From Methanosarcinales archaeon (lineage in GTDB: Archaea; Halobacteriota; Methanosarcinia; Methanosarcinales; Methanocomedenaceae): 9,568 bases of DNA. The position numbers were made by a program, and so were the translations under genes. Shown in pieces: positions 5,127 through 9,568 of this stretch (positions within the stretch are counted from its first letter, which is position 1; each line of letters begins with the position of its first letter). The notes under the pieces are model-generated. The model did not search any database and was not told the origin of the DNA. It saw only the letters and a list, made by a program, of their open reading frames with translations. The stretch covers positions 1-9,568 of the forward strand of contig DAOWEE010000214.1 of NCBI GenBank assembly GCA_030638625.1. The letters run 5' to 3'.

Positions 5127-6104
5127 TCAGATTATAAACGTAAATGTTAACCACGCAACCAATGAAAGTATTACAGAATGTTTCAATCCCGCTACTGCTT
5201 CACCTTCACCCATCTGGCCGGCTACCAGACCTGAAGAAAATCCCTGTATCAATGACGCATGGAAGAACAGACGGTTGAAAGTATCAGGGTCGAATACACC
5301 AATTAAATTTTCTGCTCCACCACCTGTCTTCGCAGCACTAATACCAGCTTCAGCCATCACAGGAATAAAGCTATAGGAAAGTATTCCGATAACGAACAGG
5401 AACACAAGGAATGACATGTAACTTATGACTACATAAATAATCATGTTACTGAGCCGATCCCGTTCCAGCAGTTTTAGAGTATAGGCATCTTTGGCAGCTA
5501 CCTCAAGCACATCAGGAACATTACCGCCAGCCCGACTGGCCTGGTTTATCAGAGCCACAGAACGGTATATCAGAGGCGTTTCAACCCTGTCTGCAAATTT
5601 TTCAAGGGCTTCTTCAAATGATATACCCCAGGACAGCATGGAATCTATTTGCCTGATCTCATGACTCAATTCACCATACTCACCTTTAGCAATCGTGTTA
5701 ACTGAGCGAGTAAGGGTCATGCCTGACCGGTTCATCTCAGCCACATCCCTGAGGAAATTTGGGAAATATTCTTCAATCTTCTTAACGGTCTTTCTGCGCG
5801 TATGCTGAAGAACTCCGGGTGGGATGATAGCAATCAGTATGGTGAACAGTATTACATTATCAAAGGCAGGTGTGAATCCAGTTTTCAGACCGGCAAGTAC
5901 CAGAAAAATCAGGGCAATAGGAATGCTGAATGCCATTCCGTAAATTGGCTGTTTTTTCATATGCTGCTGAGGTGACTTTAAAAAATTGCGAATTTTAATC
6001 CATTTATTGGCCCGGGTCATCTCCAAAAGTACATTATCTTCATCCAGTCCCTCAAAAGAAACATCATCAAGTCCAAGGTTTGTCGGTGTTTTATCATCTG
6101 TCAA
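5127..6104 (-). CDS. Tad/type IV pilus-like membrane platform protein, second TadC/GspF-type subunit
   Basis: The product is 325 aa and forms half of the inner-membrane platform on which the pilus or secretion ATPase acts. A cytosolic acidic N-terminus (1-50) precedes two helices (about 54-72 and 83-98). The T2SSF cytoplasmic domain follows (about 110-215), visible as YFPNFLRDVAEMNRSGMTL and, later, WGISFEEALEKFADRV and ASRAGGNVPDVLEVAA. After it come further helices at about 219-247 and 307-325, with a possible one near 278-296. The start is TTG at 6104. It is supported by GGAGGTG 8 nt upstream, embedded in the last codons of the preceding gene, and no in-frame ATG lies near. Only 3 bp separate it from that gene's stop, so translation is probably coupled. 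Two different platform proteins in tandem are typical of archaeal Tad-like systems, whereas bacteria use TadB and TadC. The family call is firm; the substrate is unknown. Confidence 0.9.
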   Translation of the reverse strand: MTDDKTPTNLGLDDVSFEGLDEDNVLLEMTRANKWIKIRNFLKSPQQHMKKQPIYGMAFSIPIALIFLVLAGLKTGFTPAFDNVILFTILIAIIPPGVLQHTRRKTVKKIEEYFPNFLRDVAEMNRSGMTLTRSVNTIAKGEYGELSHEIRQIDSMLSWGISFEEALEKFADRVETPLIYRSVALINQASRAGGNVPDVLEVAAKDAYTLKLLERDRLSNMIIYVVISYMSFLVFLFVIGILSYSFIPVMAEAGISAAKTGGGAENLIGVFDPDTFNRLFFHASLIQGFSSGLVAGQMGEGEAVAGLKHSVILSLVAWLTFTFII

Positions 6105-6107
6105 AGC

Positions 6108-7034
6108 TCACACCTCCGGAGTTATGCTGGAAATAAGTATCACAAATATAATGGTGGCAATCGGGATTGCTACGTATATCAATAAATACATTAACATTAG
6201 ATCCATGCCCCCCATTGTGGCCATGATCGACATCATCACGATTAAAAACAGCGGTCCTGCAACAAATGCAGTAATATAAGTTTCGGCAATTAAACCTAAT
6301 GTCTCAAGAAACTCCTTTTGTTGACGCCTGTTCTCAATAACATATTGTTCAGCTTTTATTTTAAAATATGCTTCCAGGTCACCGCCGGATGAAACGATAG
6401 TAATTGCACCCTGAAGAAATTCCTGGTACCTGTAAGATGGAGTGGTTGCAGCCACAGTCTTCATGGCATGAACAAGGTCATTACCCATCACCTTTATGTC
6501 CCGTACTATATACGATGCTTCTTTTGCCGCTTCACCATATATTTTATTCTTTGCAAGACTGCTCATTATATCAACAGGTATTACACCGGCACCTGACATA
6601 GCAGACATATAATGCACTGCATAGGGAAGCATCAATTCAATATTACGTCTTCTGTCACTGTTAACGAGTTTTGGATAATTCAGGAACGCAACATATGTCC
6701 CTCCACCAAATATGACAATGAAGAAAACAATAGTTGAAACCGCTAAAAATACATTTTTATATTGGTGGAAACTTTCAAAAATATCAGTTATTACCGAGCG
6801 CGTCAATGTAATGTCAGGCGCACCGAACAGTGATACAAACAAAATTGCAAGTGTGAGTCCTGTTATTGACATCAATATGGAACACATTACCGCCAGCGAC
6901 AAATACATATCATAACTTATGTTCATCCTGGTCTTGAGCAATTCCTGTCTCAGGTCAAAGTAACGGTCACGTCGTTTTTTGAAGTATTCTCCAAATAAGT
7001 GATACGAATAACTACTGAGATGCCTAACTACCAT
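6108..7034 (-). CDS. Tad/type IV pilus-like membrane platform protein, first TadC/GspF-type subunit
   Basis: The product is 308 aa. Its basic cytosolic N-terminus (1-40, with FKKRRDRYFDLRQELL) is followed by helices near 42-70 and 95-119. A T2SSF-like cytoplasmic domain (about 132-240) contains LMLPYAVHYMSAMSGAGVIP, RDIKVMGNDLVHAM and IVSSGGDLEAYF. Two closing helices lie near 249-274 and 279-303. It is paralogous in layout to the next gene and probably pairs with it in the membrane beneath the ATPase. The ATG at 7034 overlaps the last 11 bp of the ATPase gene, a strong sign of translational coupling; AGGA lies a short distance upstream inside that gene. Its last codons carry the Shine-Dalgarno site of the following gene. 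No archaellum-specific genes are nearby, so this is less likely to be FlaJ/ArlJ. Confidence 0.9.
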   Translation of the reverse strand: MVVRHLSSYSYHLFGEYFKKRRDRYFDLRQELLKTRMNISYDMYLSLAVMCSILMSITGLTLAILFVSLFGAPDITLTRSVITDIFESFHQYKNVFLAVSTIVFFIVIFGGGTYVAFLNYPKLVNSDRRRNIELMLPYAVHYMSAMSGAGVIPVDIMSSLAKNKIYGEAAKEASYIVRDIKVMGNDLVHAMKTVAATTPSYRYQEFLQGAITIVSSGGDLEAYFKIKAEQYVIENRRQQKEFLETLGLIAETYITAFVAGPLFLIVMMSIMATMGGMDLMLMYLLIYVAIPIATIIFVILISSITPEV

Positions 7035-9351
7035 AGAGTTCTTTCCTCACAATTTCCATCAATGTTTCTGGTTCACGATAGTACGATACAACAATCTTAG
7101 CTACGTCTTCATAATGTTTAACGTTCTTCATCCGAGCCCATTCAAGAACCTCTTGCCTCTTTTTGAGCTCATCCTGAAGAGACTCATCCTTCCAGCCCCT
7201 GTTGTTCATTACAGATTCAAGTACATACGACCTGCCTGAATAAGCGAATTCATCCTTTGATGCATTCCATGTGAATACCTCGTTTGTAAGTAATTCTCCG
7301 GTCCTGGCATCAACACCCACAATCTCTGTAATAGATTTTGCCCGCCTAACCCTATCTTCCCCAATCCTTACCTGTACCTGAATTACAACGATATCGAGAG
7401 CCTGGAGCATTATCCTGGGTACGTTGATGGGAGGATTTTCAAGACGGTGTACTACAGACTGTACTGAATCAGCATGCATTGTCGAGAATGTAGTGTGACC
7501 GGTACTCATGGCCTGGAACAATACGTATGCCTCTTGACCTCGTACCTCACCCACCAGCAGGTATTCAGGGCGCTGCCTCAGGGCTGCCCTTAACAGGTCG
7601 TACATATCAATGGAACCCACCTCTCCGCCAGTGAATGTTTCCCTGGTCACACCAGCTATCCAGTTCGGATGGGGCAGGTTCAACTCCCTGGTATCCTCAA
7701 TAGAGACTATCTTTGTCTCAGGTGGGATGAATAAAGCTATGGCATTCATAGAAGTCGTTTTTCCAGAAGCGGTGCCACCTGCAAAAACAATATTCTTGTT
7801 GTTCTCTGCAGCTAACCACAGATATGCTGTAATGGATGTCGAATAAGTACGGAAATCTATGAGGTCGGGTGGGGTCAGTGGACTTTCCTTGAACTTCCTG
7901 ATAGTAAAAGAACTGCCTCTGGTGGTCACTTCCCGTCCCAATGTCAACTGTATCCTTGAACCGTCGGGCATTGTGGCATCAAGTAGCGGGTCAGCAATAG
8001 AGATATGCCTGCCACATATCTGTGCTATCCTTGTCACAAAACCGTCAAGTTTTGATTCCTCCGCAAATCTAATATCAGTTTCGATAGATTCGTATTTCCT
8101 ATGATAGACAAACAGGGATGAAAATGGACCGTCACAGGAAACATCCTCAAGATTAGAGTCATGCATCAGAGGGTCGATTATTCCATAGCCCATGAACTCG
8201 GAGTAAAGAAAATACATTATCTTGGTAAAGGATAATGTGTCAATTTTCATTTGATAATCCCAAAGGATATCATTCACTTTGTCCCTGAGATACTTTTTAG
8301 CGCCGCTTTCTTCCAGTTGAGTGAGATTTACATCCAATGTTTCACCGAGTCTCACCTTTAACTCATTAAAAAGTTGTATCTCTCCTTCACTTAGTATTGG
8401 CTCAAGGGTCTGGTACAGATAAGTGTGTTTGCTGGAATTATAAACAACCCGGACATAAGCATAGGGTTCATTTACAGCATAAACTTCAATCTCTTCAAGC
8501 GGGAAGTTTTCGGGCAAAGATAAATCGACAAGAGGTCCGTGCTTTTCCAGATCATATTCTTCCAGTACCAACCTCTCCCGTTTAAAACGCTGTGTAATGC
8601 GCTCAATAAACGAAAGTTTTTCAGTAGTTTCACCGATTTCTTCGGGTGTGATAACCTCTTCAACTTCCAGTTTCGTGATTTCCTCTAATGTCTTCTCCCA
8701 TATTGATTCAACGGTATCGGGCAATACCACTCTTCTATGCTCTATTGTGCGACTGTCGCCTATGCGGTTTCGTAAAGAATCGATATTAAGTTTGTCTCCA
8801 CCCGGCATAATAAGTTCAGAGAGTAAAGTTTCTGAACCCTTGGATTCAGATTTAATTTCCTTGACATCGGCAATTTGATTCGCTTTTTCCTCATCAATAG
8901 AGGTCTTATCGCCTTTGGGTTCAGATTGTTCAATAGGCTTAAATCCTGTATTGCTGGTGTCAGCAGAAGTATCCGGCCCTGTTATTTTTTTTTCTGTTGC
9001 ATCTGTAGCAGTTTTCATTTCAGAAAATTCACCTTTAGGTGTATCAGCAGATGTTTCTTTTTCAGTAATTACACCTTTAGGTGTATCAGCAGATGTTTCC
9101 TTTTCAGTAATTACACCTTTTGATGTATCAGCAGATGTTTCTTTTTCAGTAATTTCACCTTTTGGTGTCTCTAGAGCAGGATTTCCAGCCGGGTCAATTG
9201 AGATGGGGGGTATTCCGTCATCCACCTCATCCTTTTCACTGTTGGTATCTGGCATGACATTTCGGTAGTCTCTCATTATTCGAGTGTTTTTAACTACACT
9301 TAATCTCCTTTTAAATTCAGCTTCGTCAACCCCAGATTCATTTTCTACCAT
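7024..9351 (-). CDS. Type II/IV secretion or pilus assembly ATPase (TadA/GspE/VirB11-like)
   Basis: The product is 775 aa, an AAA-like hexameric motor that drives assembly or retraction of type IV pilus-like filaments from the cytosolic face. Residues 1-60 are charged. Residues 62-131 are five 14-residue repeats related to TPKGxITEKETSAD. A linker runs to about 210. Residues 270-390 match the N-terminal domain of archaeal family members (YAVNEPYAYVRVVYN). The motor has Walker A GGTASGKT (525-532), the Asp box VSIEDTRELNLPHPNW (549-564), Walker B with the catalytic Glu in LLVGEVRGQEA (598-608), and the His box GHTTFSTMHAD (618-628), all intact. A TTG at 9357 would add two residues. I prefer ATG 9351, with AGAAGG 7 nt upstream. 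The long repetitive N-terminus makes it larger than FlaI/ArlI or typical TadA. It heads an operon with two TadC-like genes. Confidence 0.93.
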   Translation of the reverse strand: MVENESGVDEAEFKRRLSVVKNTRIMRDYRNVMPDTNSEKDEVDDGIPPISIDPAGNPALETPKGEITEKETSADTSKGVITEKETSADTPKGVITEKETSADTPKGEFSEMKTATDATEKKITGPDTSADTSNTGFKPIEQSEPKGDKTSIDEEKANQIADVKEIKSESKGSETLLSELIMPGGDKLNIDSLRNRIGDSRTIEHRRVVLPDTVESIWEKTLEEITKLEVEEVITPEEIGETTEKLSFIERITQRFKRERLVLEEYDLEKHGPLVDLSLPENFPLEEIEVYAVNEPYAYVRVVYNSSKHTYLYQTLEPILSEGEIQLFNELKVRLGETLDVNLTQLEESGAKKYLRDKVNDILWDYQMKIDTLSFTKIMYFLYSEFMGYGIIDPLMHDSNLEDVSCDGPFSSLFVYHRKYESIETDIRFAEESKLDGFVTRIAQICGRHISIADPLLDATMPDGSRIQLTLGREVTTRGSSFTIRKFKESPLTPPDLIDFRTYSTSITAYLWLAAENNKNIVFAGGTASGKTTSMNAIALFIPPETKIVSIEDTRELNLPHPNWIAGVTRETFTGGEVGSIDMYDLLRAALRQRPEYLLVGEVRGQEAYVLFQAMSTGHTTFSTMHADSVQSVVHRLENPPINVPRIMLQALDIVVIQVQVRIGEDRVRRAKSITEIVGVDARTGELLTNEVFTWNASKDEFAYSGRSYVLESVMNNRGWKDESLQDELKKRQEVLEWARMKNVKHYEDVAKIVVSYYREPETLMEIVRKELYGS
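8959..9168 (-). repeat. Five tandem 42-bp in-frame repeats in the ATPase gene
   Basis: The units encode 14 residues of the form T-(P/S)-K-G-(E/V)-I-T-E-K-E-T-S-A-D. The first three (9168-9043 in coding order) are almost identical at DNA level, and the fourth and fifth are diverged (TPKGEFSEMKTATD and ATEKKITGPDTSAD). Because the period is a multiple of three, copy number can change without breaking the frame. The repeat region is charged and probably disordered, and lies outside the motor domain. Confidence 0.9.
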
Positions 9352-9396
9352 GACCAAACCTTCTTTTTAGTATTTTACACCAGAATATTCTACACC

Positions 9397-9410
9397 CGTA
9401 TTTATGTAAC
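9397..9410 (-). promoter_or_regulatory. TATA box of the tad-like operon
   Basis: GTTACATAAATACG on the minus strand. The predicted transcript start, about 25 nt downstream near 9378, would leave a leader of roughly 27 nt that contains the AGAAGG ribosome site before ATG 9351. Confidence 0.5.
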
Positions 9411-9472
9411 TTTAAAATGTTAACGCAATGTCAGATTTTTTAAACATTTTGTCTTAAATAGCGATAGGTAAG

Positions 9473-9484
9473 TACTTATAAGTA
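9473..9484 (+). promoter_or_regulatory. Palindromic TATA box of the right-edge gene
   Basis: TACTTATAAGTA is a perfect 12-bp palindrome containing TTATAA. Its centre is about 29 nt before the ATG at 9508, so the transcript would be leaderless or nearly so. A palindrome exactly over a TATA element could also be a repressor site, but there is no further evidence for that. Confidence 0.5.
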
Positions 9485-9507
9485 ACGATGACCTACACAT
9501 AAATTCT

Positions 9508-9568
9508 ATGCAGAAAGAGGAGTATTTTGCCTGCCGGGAACTCATCAATGAGATATTGCAGGGTAAAA
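9508..9568 (+). CDS. Start of an unidentified gene, cut by the right edge
   Basis: An ATG at 9508 opens a frame of 20 codons to the window end: MQKEEYFACRELINEILQGK. The frame is preceded by a TATA element at the right distance for a leaderless transcript, which is the main reason to believe it. It is transcribed divergently from the pilus-type operon. Too little of the protein is present to name a family. Confidence 0.5.
   Translation, partial: MQKEEYFACRELINEILQGK

Noticed and set aside
5127..7034. Archaellum membrane proteins (FlaJ/ArlJ)
   Set aside because: There are two separate platform genes, no archaellin or other arl genes nearby, and the ATPase is a long TadA/GspE-like protein, so a Tad-type or other pilus-like system fits better.
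8959..9168. Possible CRISPR array
   Set aside because: The 42-bp units are contiguous with no unique spacers, and the period is in frame with a real protein. It is a coding tandem repeat.
8875..9268. Two overlapping plus-strand frames with repetitive products
   Set aside because: Their repeats (such as GVSADVSFSVITPL) are only the reverse complement of the 42-bp repeats in the ATPase gene.

Overview
The window looks like chromosome from a methanogen-lineage euryarchaeon, most likely in or near the Methanosarcinales. This is inferred from an archaeal-type SRP54, an archaeal Tad/type IV pilus-like ATPase with two separate membrane subunits, an AlaX editing protein, archaeal TATA boxes about 25 nt from inferred transcript starts, several nearly leaderless genes, and GGAGG/AGGTG Shine-Dalgarno sites. 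The exact genus cannot be read from the sequence. Every gene except the fragment at the right edge is on the minus strand, so the order below runs right to left.

Right part (9568 to 3741): a divergent promoter region separates a plus-strand gene fragment (from 9508) from a tight minus-strand operon. The operon holds a 775-aa secretion/pilus ATPase (7024-9351) and two TadC/GspF-like membrane platform proteins (6108-7034 and 5127-6104). These overlap or nearly abut and look translationally coupled. SRP54 (3741-5069) follows 57 bp later. Together these genes concern moving proteins to and across the cytoplasmic membrane. No prepilin or prepilin peptidase is visible.

Middle (3700 to 2640): a 134-aa four-helix membrane protein of unknown function (3241-3645), then a YjbQ/UPF0047 protein (2815-3213). 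Each has its own TATA-like element.

Left part (2640 to 430): an AT-rich accessory-looking segment between yjbQ and alaX. It holds a secreted 275-aa protein (1523-2350) behind a highly structured leader, a four-helix membrane protein (1034-1459), a second hydrophobic gene that appears frameshifted (648-863, open back to about 1017), and a possible 43-aa single-helix peptide (498-629). All lie on one strand with short gaps and could be one transcript, although a strong hairpin sits just after the secreted gene. At the far left is the N-terminal 142 codons of an AlaX-type Ala-tRNA editing protein (1-426).

The most interesting signal is the leader of the secreted-protein gene. On the minus-strand RNA, an anti-Shine-Dalgarno CCUCC can mask the GGAGG ribosome site. 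A competing 12-bp helix would sequester the anti-SD, and a small hairpin would in turn disrupt that helix. This is the logic of a translational switch, and I do not recognise it as a known riboswitch class.
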